Of a stretch of DNA of 64,000 nt, positions 14,329-27,670 are shown piece after piece. Every line of letters begins with the position of its first letter. Position 1 is the stretch's first letter. Origin of the DNA: Strongylocentrotus purpuratus. Lineage: Eukaryota; Echinodermata; Echinoidea; Camarodonta; Strongylocentrotidae. The DNA lies in NCBI RefSeq assembly GCF_000002235.5, contig NW_022145611.1, forward strand, positions 19,156,114 through 19,220,113, read 5' to 3'. The notes beneath the pieces were generated by a model. The model did no database searches, was not told the origin of the DNA, and saw nothing but the letters and a program-made list of their open reading frames with translations. The translations under genes and the position numbers were made by a program.

Positions 14329-14330
14329 TA

Positions 14331-15726
14331 TATTAACGTTATGATGCATTTTCATAGTAATCATATAGACAAGTTTAAGAAATGAGACTACAGAATATTG
14401 TAATCATTGGCAATGTTAACTCTTACTGACCTATTTATGTCAAGCTTTTCTTCAATAAACAACCCGTTCTTGATCCATTTATAACATCATCTGAAAGCCT
14501 TAAAAAAATCCAGGTACGGTATTTCTCGGAAAACGATGAAATGGATTAAGGGAATTTTAGAAGAAGAAAAAGGAAGATATTTTCTGCTTCACTTGAGAGA
14601 TGGGTTAGAAGGAAGAGGTTTTGGACGTCACTGCATGTGTTCTCTAATGATTGGAGCTTTGACATTTTTCCAACTGCCCCATTGTCTCGAAGGTTCGCGC
14701 AATGGACACTGGACTCTCTTTCCCATTCCATCTTTTTTTCTATGATTTTCATCGACATTAATTTTCTATCATCTGTTCTATATTCTCTTGTGATATTTTT
14801 GTATTATCTTATCCTGCCTCCTAAGCCGGGTTTTTTCTAGCTTCAGTACTCGTCTTGTATTTCGACCCGTGCTTGAGATCCTTATGCGACGCAGTATTCT
14901 CCTTTCCTCTCACTTATTGTTGTTTGTGTACATGGTTTTGCAGCTTGGTTACAAGGGCTTGTCTCATATTTCCTTCCTTTGGTTGATCCTACGACACATG
15001 AAGATCAATGTTGTTTGTCTCAAAGACAAAGAGTAAATATAACATTATTTGTATTTCATATTGTCGACGCTCCCTTCTGTCAGAGTGGCCCTACATTTTC
15101 ATGTTATTAATGTGAGTTTAATATCGACGTATCTGTCAGTCTAGTCTGTGACATTCTTCTCTATTCTAATTAACGCAGCATACTTCTATTACATCTACAT
15201 GGAAAGTTGTCTCGCAAGCTCAGCCAATGATGAGTGAGGGGCATCCTATGGGTCATGCTTGCCAATATGTTTCGAGAAGGGAAAATTGGCCATTATTAGA
15301 AAATGACATTCGGTATTTTAGATTTCAATCTGTTGCTAACCCAAGAGGGTTGCAGCTGTCAACATCCTTATCAGGTTTAAGATTCTGAGAAGCAATAAAC
15401 ATTGAAAAAGGGGACTGGTTCAATTAGAAAGAGCATTCGTTTAAATTAACCAATAATTTGTTGTTTAAATTAAAACTAAATTGCCAGAAAAGGCGCTTTT
15501 CTTTTTGAAAAGTTTGCCATGGCTTTTGGCACGTCCACCAGGTAATGCAGCCACGGGATTCAATCACTGAATTATTAATCCTTCCTGATTTGCAAAATTT
15601 ATGTTGATATGCTTTCTAACCTAATTGCTTCTTACTGTTAATGTCAACTAAGTAGGTAAACAGTGATGGCTCTTAATCCCCTGCGAAATCCAGTTTGAGC
15701 TCTATCTAATCATCCATAATCAAAAC
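14331..15726. other. gene-free stretch
   Basis: No supported gene. Overlapping + and - frames at 14536-14840 share the same bases and show no motif. No further repeat structure was seen. Confidence 0.45.
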
Positions 15727-15735
15727 ACTGGCATC

Positions 15736-15891
15736 AGACCAGGGACCCGTTTCACAAAGCCTTTTTTCAATGACAAATGACAAATATCAGTGACAAATAT
15801 GCTGATAACCAATCAGAAGCAAGGATTTCAGTAGCTTATAACAAAAACCGTCATTTTGTCACTGATGACAAGTTTTGTGAAACACCCCAAG
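15736..15891. mobile_element. short foldback MITE with a 9-bp flanking direct repeat
   Basis: The left end (GGGACCCGTTTCACAAAGC, from about 15742) pairs with the inverted right end (GTTTTGTGAAACACCCC, to about 15888). Inner arms add TCAATGACAAATGAC against TGTCACTGATGACA. The 9-mer ACTGGCATC occurs at 15727-15735 and again at 15892-15900, exactly bracketing the element. That is a good candidate target duplication: 9 bp would suit Mutator-like elements, and 8 of the 9 would suit hAT or P. The core shares ATTTCAGTAGCTTAT with the element at 54601, so the two are related. Confidence 0.7.
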
Positions 15892-18616
15892 ACTGGCATC
15901 GTATCACCATAGAAATATCATTTTCTCGACGAACCCTTAGTCGTACCATGGTCATACCATGCACCTTTTGATATATGCATACGTCGAAAGGATGAGAGAG
16001 AGGTTAAGGCGATGTTCTTCCTTCGTGCGTCCAGTAATGTCAACATCGTGGGGAAGAGTAAGGGAAAATCCATACGGGTTGGCAGGGAGTAGCGTTGTGT
16101 TTGCTAATTGAGGTATGAAATAGAAAAAGAGAGGTTTTAAAATAATGTCCGAGGGCATATGAGGCCGAAGAATTAGGGCGGTCAGAGATAGGAAAGTCTC
16201 GAACGTCACGACAATCTCCACGACATCACATTCGCTTCAAATTCGTTCCCTTAATGCGAGGTAGCGACCAGTAGGTAAACATACTGGACACTGATGCAGA
16301 CGAGTGAAAGGAGGAATTTGGATTAAATAGGATTGGTTGGAAACCCACAAGAAGTGAGTTTTTGTTGTTGTTGCATTTATAGGGAATTACGTTTATTCAA
16401 ATTAATGGCGATGTTCTAATTTGCAAGGAACAAGAAATTGATTAGATAGCCCTAACTGGTATCGAGTACATGCTAGCAATATTCTGTTCAATTGACGGAC
16501 AAACTTTTTTGCTGACACACTGCTTTTCCTTTCACATGGTGAGAATGTTTACAGGTGTTTTACGTGTCATTTTAGTGAAGCTTGATATACGACGTGTCTC
16601 GGGGAGATTAAGAGCCTTTCTGGAATCGGTTACTAAGCAGTGTCACATACTAAGTGATATCGTGCTGCGTTAAAATGGGACACGCTCTGAACGTCGACGA
16701 GCTGCACTACTGTCGCTTAACTTTAATACAGGGAATCTGTTTTCTTGCAAAATACAAGGAGACGCTATCAAGCGAAGACAAAAGATGTTTGGAAAAAAGC
16801 CATGATGAAAACGATATACGGAGATAATATAAGTTGACACTCCGTAAAGGTTGTTCCAACGGGAATGCGATCTGACACCGTGAAAAACGATGCACTGAGA
16901 AAATAAAAACTGACACCTTTATAATGCTAGAGTGGTGTACGATTTTCTAAATGTTAGCTTCCTGACATACACGCAGATGGTCTTAAATCATGTCTCAGTC
17001 TTTCCTCTAAAATGACCTTGGACAAGGTTGTAAATAAAACCTGAGAAAGTTCAAGGAAGTTCGTTGGGACAAAAATATAAAAAAGTAAGACGAATAACAC
17101 CATTCTGAAATGTTCTCGGTGAATACACTTTGTATACTGTCCACCCATCAAAATATGTTGTGCCAATAAGGTAACAGATATTTTTGTATATTGAACTACA
17201 TATTATCGCGACCGAATCGCCGAATGCTGAAAAAAATGGAAAATAACTAAGGAAGAAAAAATTTAACAAAAAATGAGCGTAAAATTTTTCGAAACAAGGG
17301 AATCTAATACTAGACAGGATAAGACATAAACATGTTGTTAGACAAAACGAGCGAGAGAGATAAGAGGAAATGGGATGAATGAAGATCGATAATTTGAACA
17401 GAGGCCTACCAATATAATATGTGTACTTTTCCCCCAGATAATTCCCAATTTTTCCTCGTTCCATATTATTGTCTGTTTGCATTTGAGTGGTAAATAGCTC
17501 ACAAATCGCATTTTCTAATATTTGCAAGATCTCATTTGCGCGTAAGAAAGGTGTATGTTTGTTAAAAACTGTATTGGAGTCTTTACCTCTGTCTATTCAT
17601 GTCATTGGAGTCTTGCCAATGACTGCTTATAATGTTGTTTTCAATATCTCTTTGAAAGGTTGTCAGTGGGTTAAGAAATGTGGAGATATTTTCTTTTCGA
17701 CATGTTAACGAAAACATTGCAAAAGAACAAAGAGAACTAAAAGGAGTGCATGCTAACATGATAACCCGCTTAATGGGTGATTCGTAGGGACATATAAACC
17801 TGTGTTCCTCGTCAAATCGGTGCACCATTATGTGCGTTGAGATGTCACCGAGAAGATTCGTTGAACGCCATTCAGATTTATCGGCTACGATATAGGGTTA
17901 TATGACGAGACCCTTCCCCTTTAAAACATAGGGGAGTGGAGAGAGGACGGAGGAATGGTCATCGGAGGATAGAATGAGGCCTAGCAGCGGACATCAGCTG
18001 CCGATTTGAGAGAAAACTGATCGAATCAAAGGCGCCTAAGACATGAGCCAAGGGAAAAGGGCGGGAATAAATTCATCATTGATTGAAAGAATGGTGGATC
18101 GTCTGCTGAAAGGAATGAGGGTGTTGTTAGCCAGCAGCGGCGGGACTTTGTTAGCTTATTTTCCAAAGCACGTCACTGCTTGGTGTGTGTGCATGTTGCT
18201 ATAGAAAAGCTGATTAAAAAAACTACATTGTGAATGTCCCCAAATAATAATCAGCGTTGAATTTTTCTGCTGAAATAGCGTGCCTTGTTACGCTTATTTT
18301 CTTGGTGATAAGCACGTATTATTGACACGAATATCGTATTATACCCCCGGTCTGTTTACTCTGCTCTGTTTTTCATTTTCTGTTTCTAAAAGTTGGTCAA
18401 ATAGTCAGAAGGGTCTACTTTGCCAAAAGGCCCCGAGCTTGCCCTCTGTGAATCAATAATCTGTGTACCATGTGACATGTTAACAACACATATTACAATT
18501 TTGGATTGTTTGAATACTCCACTTTGGCACGAGATGATCACTGTCTGCTTTGAGAACGTGGTTTGATTGCTGTGGAGCAACTAATGCTTTTTTTGTCTTT
18601 CTATTACAACATCCTA

Positions 18617-18632
18617 CCCCCCCCCCCCCCCC
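18617..18632. repeat. C16 homopolymer
   Basis: Sixteen consecutive C residues in AT-rich surroundings, one of a set of unusually long G/C tracts in this window. Confidence 0.95.
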
Positions 18633-19326
18633 ATTTAAGAAAGGAATTTGAGGAGGGCACTCTTGCAGGTTATTATTTCCTTTTTATTTGAGTATTGCTT
18701 AATCTTAATATGAAAATAGTCATTAAAATATTGTAACGTATCATGTCTGGAGATATTGTCCTTCTGTTAATGGTGAAATGTTAATCAGAAATGTTATAAA
18801 TTCCTTCTTTATTTGGTTCGGAATACTGCGAGAATTTGTTTTGGTTTAAAATGGGACTATTAATGCGTTTTTTCTTCTTAAAACATACTATCCGCGTTTC
18901 TTTTTGAAAATCTTACCGTTTGAAACATTTAGTGCAAATCTTCTGAAATAACGTAGCTGTGGATGATCATGTTCTGTGCAATTACGTTCCAGGTATGGGT
19001 TGCATTGACACTAATTGAGAATAGTTGAGACTGCTACAACTTTCAAGCAAAAGACGATCAAAATGTTTTTCTGATGGTGTAAATAAATAACCAGTTTATT
19101 TTGCCCACACCTGCCTGTGATAGTAACTGGGGATGACCTTTTGGAGCCCGAGTTATGCTGTCACAAATGTTGATGCTAGCAGAACGGTTGGTGATGTGGG
19201 CGGATGGAGAAATGGGCTACCCTTATATAGAATGGGCTCTAGCAGTCATAACAAACCTCGTGGTCCTCGCCAACCTCACGACCACGAATATGGTGACATA
19301 ATGATTTCCCCTCCTATTGTTCCAGA

Positions 19327-19382
19327 CAAGCACACACACACACACGCACACATACACACGCCCACATACGTGTACACACGCA
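19327..19382. repeat. CA-rich dinucleotide repeat
   Basis: (CA)n interrupted by GCACACAT and CGCCCACATACGTGT variants. Translations across it (Thr/His-rich) are an artefact of the repeat. Confidence 0.85.
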
Positions 19383-22300
19383 CTCTAAATACTCGTTCAG
19401 ATACGATGGAGGCAAAACGGATGCGGTTTTTTAAAGATAACGTTTCTATATCCTAAAACACAAAGCTCAGTAAAAACCCACAAGTCCTTCTTCTACACGT
19501 GAAAATTGTCTTAAAATGTTACCAAGTGAGCATTTTGTATTCTATTGCATATGGAATGCAAAATACGTAAATAATTTGCATTTCAAGGAGAGACATTATA
19601 ATCATGAGTAGAGTGGCATAGTCACAAGGTTACAAATATAACCCATAATCTGTGTATTGTCCAGAAGGATGTGGAGAGACCATTCGTCGCCAGAATGATC
19701 AACATTCTGAAATGCCTACTCTCCCTAGTCATTGTAGACGTAAAACGGCAAGGACCGGTACGTCCAATTATTTGCACACACCGGTACCGAACTATTCACG
19801 TGATTATATCGAAGATGGTGGTAATTTCTATTCAATAAGCGGCAGGATCCTTCATAGAGCCGATCGGATGTTTTTTCAATATGTTCGCAGTAGAAGATTT
19901 GCTTTACATTTAGGAAAGGCCTGTGTAATTAAGTCTTCTTCTCTGAAACAAACCTCGGTGGATGTGTGTTGCAACCGACTGAACTTTTCTGATGTTCACA
20001 AGGCGATTTAATTCTCAAGAGAAGTTTCATTCAGGTTTAAGTATTGGTCCACTCCAATTCAACCAAGTAAATTGCATTATACTCTCAATGTGCACGAACA
20101 CAGCGCAATGCTACGTTCTCTAGAGAAGTTATAAGGATTTTGCCTCGTGGGTGCACGAATTTCAAATAGGATCAGAGATCGTTCCCGGTCGCTAGTTTTT
20201 ATCTCACCTGAATCTCTATTTATAACTGGAGGACTATTTGCAGTGTCGAAAGGTTGATACAATTACACTAATGGTTTTTAAGAATCTATTGGCCTATATT
20301 ATTTCATAGAACATATTGTATAACTGGAAATTACGGTAAAGATGTAGGTACATGTTTAGTATATTTGGTCATGTGAGAATTGATCAAAGTTAGATCTAAT
20401 TTCTACGAAAATTATTCGAATAGCTGTTTTTCCTTTTTTCCGAATCAATTTTTATTTTTTATTTCCACTGATAATATTTGAGAATTGGATGGTTTCTGCG
20501 CAAAGCATTTTGATGTTGACCGGAACGCTTTTGTTGAAGAATTCATCTAACACCCTAAGGGCTTAGCGTTGACATTTGTTCAACCCTCACTGAACAGTAT
20601 TCACCTGAGCAACCTTTCGTTGCATGGCATTACGAAAAAAAAATCTATCCACGTTCCATGTTCGTCAACCGAAGCTAGCAACAACTATTTCCCAGGAGAC
20701 ACTCCTTTAAAATGGGGTTTGTAGCGGCTTACACGTGTGTGTGAGGATCTTAACCCTTCGAGGTTTAGTCTTTAAATGAGATGAATTGAGAAATGGTGAA
20801 TCCGATGGGCTTTTCCTCGCAGCTCTGCATAAAGATTTCATGGCGATGTAGGTCGAGTCTGTGCGCTGTCCCGATGGCGCGTCTAAAGATACCTTATCCA
20901 ACTGAACAATAATGACTTCAATTTCCACTGTGCCAGTGCAATGGCATCCATGTATCTGACGGGGTAATGTAATCATTAATGGAACGGTTTGCCGTCTCGA
21001 ACTTTATCAATGATAATTATCGCAGTTTCAAAGATATTTAATATGAGGGAAGTTTCTATTAATTGAGAAGTCACTATCTATAGTAGATGTGGACTAATCA
21101 ATATGCAAAAAACAGGTTTGTAGGATGTCGTCATATACTCTTGAACATTGTACAATGCGCGTTAACTCAGTATAGCTCATCATAATTGTCATATTTAGTA
21201 GAATACGGTTGAAGACACACACAAAAACAGCTGTGTTTCATTTCTGATAATTCTTAATAATATGCGTGTGATATTTTATGCCAAATTTTAAAGAAATAAC
21301 AATTAACCGAAAAAAATAAAACAATTGGTAGAAAAATTGAATTTATATGGATTAATTCACCCTTGCTCCATGATGACTGTCACGTTTAACATAGTTTTCC
21401 CTTCCCTAGTATTGGTGATATAAACACTTTCTACAGTCACTTCTTTCGAATCATTAACGTGAGACGTGAACGTGACAATAACTCGCGGGATTTTGGATGT
21501 AGTCTTGAAAATCCGATTCAGTTGCATCCCTCTTTGATAGGAGAATGCTCCAAGAGATAGCATGTCATTCATAAGATTATGAATGCTGGAGTCTGGTATC
21601 TTTCAAGACGTCATCGTTAATAACTTTTTAGCCTCCATGGATGCCCTCCATCTCCTTGGATGCGTATCTCGATCATGTGGTGCTGGAATGGCTCCTTGTC
21701 TTCCTCCGGTTATTCCACTCTTTGCTATTAACAGAAAAGGTGTCGGAATTCCTCCATAAAAGATGCGTCATTCATATCCTATGGGATGTATACCCCTGGC
21801 AGATTGCATTGCCCTCCCAGTCTGACGAGGGGTTTGGCTTGATGTCATGCTTCCTCGTTTGCTTGATCTTTTTTTAAGTCGTCATTTTGGTGCAACCAAC
21901 AGGCATAGGGTATGTAGAAAAGCTATCGTTTTCATATGGAAAGGTTTAAAATGGCGCACAAGCTCAGTTTGTATTGTTTTGTTTGTCTGCTTTTTAAAAT
22001 TATGTAATAGGATTTTCAACTTGAACTTTAAACAATAACAATTTCACTGAACAAATTACTCTAAAAATATTAAAGAGTAATTGTTCTATCATAATATGTT
22101 AATGATATTTTTTTAATACTACTTCTACTTTTCTGTTGACTCTGCCTCTTACACTCTTGAAGAATCCTGTGCAGGTTGTTCTCTTTAAATAGTTAAGGTA
22201 CAAGTAAAAAGAAATGTTCTGTCTAGTTTTAGTTGAGCCACTGCATTCTGTCAGTCTTTGACGGAATGCATCTACCGATGACGCCATTAATACGTCTGAT

Positions 22301-25300
22301 TGAGCCATTCAAAATCTGGTACTGCTATATAAAATACTAACCGTGGAAAATAGGAAATAACAACTGATAAGATAGCTTCGACCATACATATACATTTATA
22401 AAATTGGAAACACCATAGATGGAGCATAGTCAGATCCCTAACTCGTGCCTTCTGTAAATAAAACAGTGGGTTAATTCGTCCACTTTTTACAGATAATTAC
22501 TACAACAAACGAACGTGTTGGTACTGGACTTTCCATAGCAGTATTAGTATGCCAAATGGCAATGCTAATGCGAAAGAATCCTCCACGCTTTTCTGTTGTA
22601 TATTGACTCTGCAGTATGACGCCAATACGGTTAAAGTAAACAAAGACAGAAATACAAACGACTGTTCACCTTAATTAGGAACCTGTTCCATACAGACGGA
22701 CGAGACGCAGGGTTAGATGGAATGATTATGAGAAATGAATTGTGAGATGGAGAGTGTAGACAAAAAAGAGTGGTGTGTGATACAGGGAAACAATGATAGA
22801 CGGAAGGGGTGGGTAGGAAATGATGTATGATATTATCAAAATTGAGAGCGCGGTTATAGGAAGAAAATGAATATAATAAGAAGGTGTCAAGGAAGACTAT
22901 GTCTGAGTGCGTTTGTATGTAATTTAATTGAAGTTATTTTTCTAAAAGAAATAAAACATATGATATAAAAAACGAAACCTGAAATATATATTTACTTACG
23001 AGACGTATAGATTGAATATATTTAACTAGCTTTGAGTAATTCGTAATTCACAATGCCAACAAAATATGCAAAACTATATAGATCCTTTTTTTTTGGATGT
23101 CGAATATTGACATAAATATTTTAAAGAATATTTGGAAAGCATTGAGACTAATCAAAGCAGCAACAACAAAATGATGTTCAAGACAGTTTTTATGTGCGAT
23201 ATGCATGATACTAGTGAAATAAAGTATTAAAATAAATTATATATGTCCGAGAGAAAAAAAAAAAAAATCTTATTGCTGTAAGATAAAATACGTTTAAAAA
23301 AGAGGAAATAGGTTAAAAAGAAAATGAGAATGGTATTTATTTTGCCCAGGAAAGAGAGTGACATAGAATATGATTGTTGTGATTCCCCCACTCCCCTTTC
23401 CTGGACCCCAAACCGTTACGCACATCAATTCTCTGTATGTTTATATGCCAATTTACTGTCACCTTGGACGAGTTATTGTGATGAAAGGCCAGATTAATCG
23501 CGGGAATTTTCATTTGGGTAAACGTGTGCTCAACAGTTGAACCTTCCCTGTATTGTTAGCAGGTGCTTTAGAAATTTAGAAATCTAAAATGTCAAGGAAT
23601 GAATGCATTGTGTATTAGTTTAAGTCCAATCAGTGTGTTTTTTTCGTTCGTTTTTTGTTCTCATTGTGTATTCTTTTTTATATGGCGGAAATAACTATTA
23701 CAAAAATGAGTGAGTTACTATCTACTTTGCATTCCTCTCAGAATTTCCTATTTTCGGTGGATTAGCATATGTTTTGCCTTGCTTTTTACAAAGAACAAGG
23801 GATGTACATCTATTATGAACCTTAATATGACGAATACGTGTGCAATTGAATGCTCAGTGTAACAACAAGAAATACTGAATCAAAGAAAGGTTACTCCTTT
23901 GTATAATTAACGTTAAAAGTCATTATTCATTGATAATAAGGGTGGATATCCTGTATGATTTTTAACATGAAAAGATAATCACATTTAAAAAGCTGAAAAT
24001 TTCAGAGGAAAACGCTTAAGTAGAATCTAGTGACACGTTTTGCGTCATGTTCACCATTTTACTGGCACATGCATGCATGCGTACGCCTAGTTTTTTAAAT
24101 AAAACTGCGGAATGAACATTCATGTCATGTCTCCCAACTTATAAGAGATAAGGGGGTTCAGAAGAAGTTAAACTTTGAATATTGATTGCGATTCACTATA
24201 TGTCCTACCGGAGGGGAACTTTTGACAAAGTTGGGCTGGAATATATGAAAACTTCAACTTTTTTTGGACCAATTTTTCTTCTTCAGACGAATGATTTAAG
24301 TATTTTTCAATATAAATATCAGTTTCAATCTCTAAGTTTTTTAATCATCCTCCCTTGGGATTAAAAGCTTTTAAAAGTATGATATGAGCCAAGAACTTCA
24401 ACGAAACATGAACCGGGGAAATGCTAGAGCCCTGTATGATCGAACCACGTGTCAATGCTCTAGGGAAACACATGAAAGGTGACCGACACTCCAATTAGAC
24501 AAGTAGGGTATCATGGTTAATGGGTGTCATAGGTTGCCCTCATTCGCACCCCTTTCTTTAGGTATATTTGGGGTTTATTGAAAGATCACGAGCAGAATTG
24601 CAATCACCGGCTCAGCTCGTGTGGTAGGGCTTACAAACCGAGTTAATGCTCGCCTTGTAGCGTTCTCAATATGACGTTTTTTTCGGTCCAGGAAGTCATC
24701 TGAAGTTAATCATGCGAAGGGAATACTGAACGAGATCTTTAAGACATTTGACCCCTCTTTCATTTGAAGAGTAACCTATTTTTGAAATACCCTAGCCCAA
24801 TTATGATAATCTCTTTTGGAAGGTAAAGGGCAAATGATGCTATGAATAAAATATATGCATCTGGGTCAAGTAATAATGGAAACTGTCAAAAAATTATTTA
24901 AAAGGAGGTTTATTTTTTTCTGGAAGTAAGAAAATAAGGTTTTTAATGATCATGTACACGCACATGTATGTACTAAACTGCTTTAGGTTGATGCGAAAAA
25001 GCACTAGACATACTTCAAATTTGATCAGAAGGGCTATCAACCTGCTTCCATAATTTCTTTCATTCCAATCATTTTACCTCAAGAACAGATTCATTAAACG
25101 CTCTCGATTCAATCAGCTGTGTCCCAAATCACACCGAAACAGGTTGTCCTCTGAAGCACAAGATTCGCTTCAATTTTTTTCTTGAAGGAATCTGGAAAGA
25201 GCACAAAAATAGGAAGTCAAGTGTGAAACGGTTAATGTCAAATTACTCCGCTAAACTCGACAGCCCAAATTTGATTTTGGCTTGCTTGCGTCATAGATCT

Positions 25301-27636
25301 GAGCGATCTGCCTAGTAACGGAACCAGTGTGCCTAGATACGGGAGAGCTACTCATAAAATTAGAGGTCAAGTGAACATTTAAAACTGGTTCAAAGACTAC
25401 GAATTTCATAATGTACCCCTTACTTCTTTTCTCTGATCTAATACAAAGATATTTGTTTAACCTTTTTATATGTATTCATTTTGTACGCAACAGATTTCTG
25501 CCTACACCACTGGTTATTCCACGTTTTAAACACACACTACATGCAACGTTTATTAAAGTATATTATTTTTCTTCATCTTATCATGTCGTTCAACTATGAA
25601 TTCTTTTTAGTTTCTTGTATATATGTATTTATGTACAGATGTGCGACTATTTTTTTCTTCAAAACATACCCATTCACCCACCCACATACAATATGCATAA
25701 ATAAATAAAAATAGTTATGCATACTGTATATACAGTTAACAATGAAACTCTTGATACCCTTACCAAGTTTGTTATATTTCAAGTTACTATATGAACTTTT
25801 TGATTTGTCACGATTTATGTTTTGTGAGAATGTGACATTAATGAATGTACATCTAACAGTATTTAGCAAAGGCAATAATTCAACATTTCCACCTTTCATT
25901 CTTGAGTTACGAAACACACACAAAACATAAAATTTACAAGGGGTATGAATAATTCAGTTTTAAACGGTATACATATATACGGTATTATATACAAACATAA
26001 TTATAGTGTTGAGCCAATATGCTTTCTCGTCCATGAGGTACCAGAAATCCAACCTTGCTCCTTCTCGGAAAATGCACCCTTTTCACGCAGGTGAATCCTG
26101 AGTATTAATTGTCAGCAGAGTAGAAAGAGGGACCTTGGTTAATGGTTGCATGGAAACAAGCAATTCCATTGACTTTCACTCGCTATTAATAGGCTGCAAA
26201 CATTCAACATTGTAGTGATTGATACTATGTCGAAGGTAACGGGAAGTGCATATTCAAAGAAGTACATTTTATTCGTGCGAACCTTTTATTTGTATAATAC
26301 CGTTATAACAAATTATGAAATGGACCGTTACTGATGATTTCCCAGTGCGTGCATGAATGCGTGGACATTTTGTCTAAGTGTTGTGATTTTTTTCTGCTGG
26401 TCTTTTTTCCTGCACATTTTCAAACATGAGGGTCATAATGATGGACAGCATACTATACTTACACATGTGGTGTTATATGTTGACACGAATAAGTGGACTT
26501 TTGACATGGTGCTCTTATGTTCTATTCCACTGTTTGCAGTGCTCCTTTTATAATATACGCCCAACTCGATTGAGGAAACGCTTTATGTATAATTATTATG
26601 CTACGTTTATATGCCACAACTCAAGTTTAAATCAATATGCTTCCCCCAACCTATCGTATTCTGAATCGGAATCCGGCACTATCCTTTTTGTGTGGGCCAG
26701 AGCCATTATACCCCCACCCCCCTTCCCAACCTATCTCTTCTCTCACTCCTTTTAGTTGTGTTTTTTATATCATACTTCCTCTCCCCTCTTATTAAATGTC
26801 TTAATTTCTTTGTCTTCTTAAGTATATTCCATCCAAAATTTGTAGAATTTGTAGAAATCATCTGCCAGTTCTGCCCGAGATGACAAGAAAATTTGTGCGA
26901 CATTATTTTGTACAACGACCGTTGTAGAATCTTACTACGATTTACTTCCGCAATGAGAAACAACAACAAACGCATCGAAACACACACGCGTTCACATCTA
27001 CTGCCCGCTATCATGGCGGAAAGGGTTTTGTCTCTAGCCTTTGTTCACATGATGGCCCATGATAAGTTGGCGCCTGGATGCCAAGGTTTCGAGTCTCTCA
27101 CTTAACCTTATACTCATGATTGACAAACAGTACACGTCATTCTTTAAATTTTCGTTTGTTTTCCTACGATCCAATCATGATAACAAATTCACCAATATAG
27201 TGCAAAGGAGTGTCGGTGCGTGGTTCTCAATTTACCATCGTATTGTGCATGGTATTTCATACATTAAAAATAGTATTCTATTTTAAACCTTATCTATGTG
27301 ATAATCGAATCATTTAAATGTTCAAATGGTTTGCGAAGATGGAAAATGAAAAAAAAGTCATTAAAATTAATCATTCATGTCTCTCGAAGGTATACGTTTT
27401 AACATTTTTGCGTGCATCAACTTTTCACATTGATAACTTTGTAGGTCCGTATACACTTGTACCTTGATAGCAGATCTATTTTCTATTAGCTCGAGATATA
27501 CGAAGAAATAGAATTTATAAGGCATTTTTTTGCGGAGAGGGGGGCTATGATAGTGTTTTTGTTAATAGATTAAAAAATAACAGTACACTGTGTTGTTGTA
27601 CACATTTTCACCAGGTCGGGGAATTTAAAATGCGTC

Positions 27637-27670
27637 TTACCTATAGGTAAGGCTATAGGCTATAGCCTTA
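27637..27670. repeat. two overlapping perfect palindromes
   Basis: TTACCTATAGGTAA (27637-27650) is a perfect 14-base palindrome. It overlaps a second, 11-base-arm inverted repeat (TAAGGCTATAG, one G, CTATAGCCTTA; 27648-27670). The shared CTATAG core means the stretch can extrude as alternative cruciforms. Function is unknown. Confidence 0.85.

Larger units (their letters stand above)
15901..27636. other. long gene-free stretch
   Basis: Nearly 12 kb with no supported gene. Visible content: a 16-base C tract (18617-18632), a CA-rich run (about 19327-19382), a perfect POU octamer (ATTTGCAT, 19574-19581), a 13-base A tract near 23263, and pyrimidine-rich runs near 26700-26780. The longest frame (- strand, 17051-17527) is AT-rich and low in complexity, with no domain I recognise. 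No inverted-repeat element was found by eye, though old ones could be missed. Confidence 0.45.

Noticed and set aside
17051-17527. 158-codon - strand frame
   Set aside because: AT-rich Phe/Tyr/Leu-biased composition with no domain or start context; likely chance.
19574-19581. Perfect POU octamer ATTTGCAT
   Set aside because: A single 8-mer in AT-rich DNA is expected by chance.
24590-24670. tRNA-like stretch GGCTCAGCTCGTGTGG
   Set aside because: The A-box resemblance is not followed by a B box at workable spacing, and no cloverleaf pairs.
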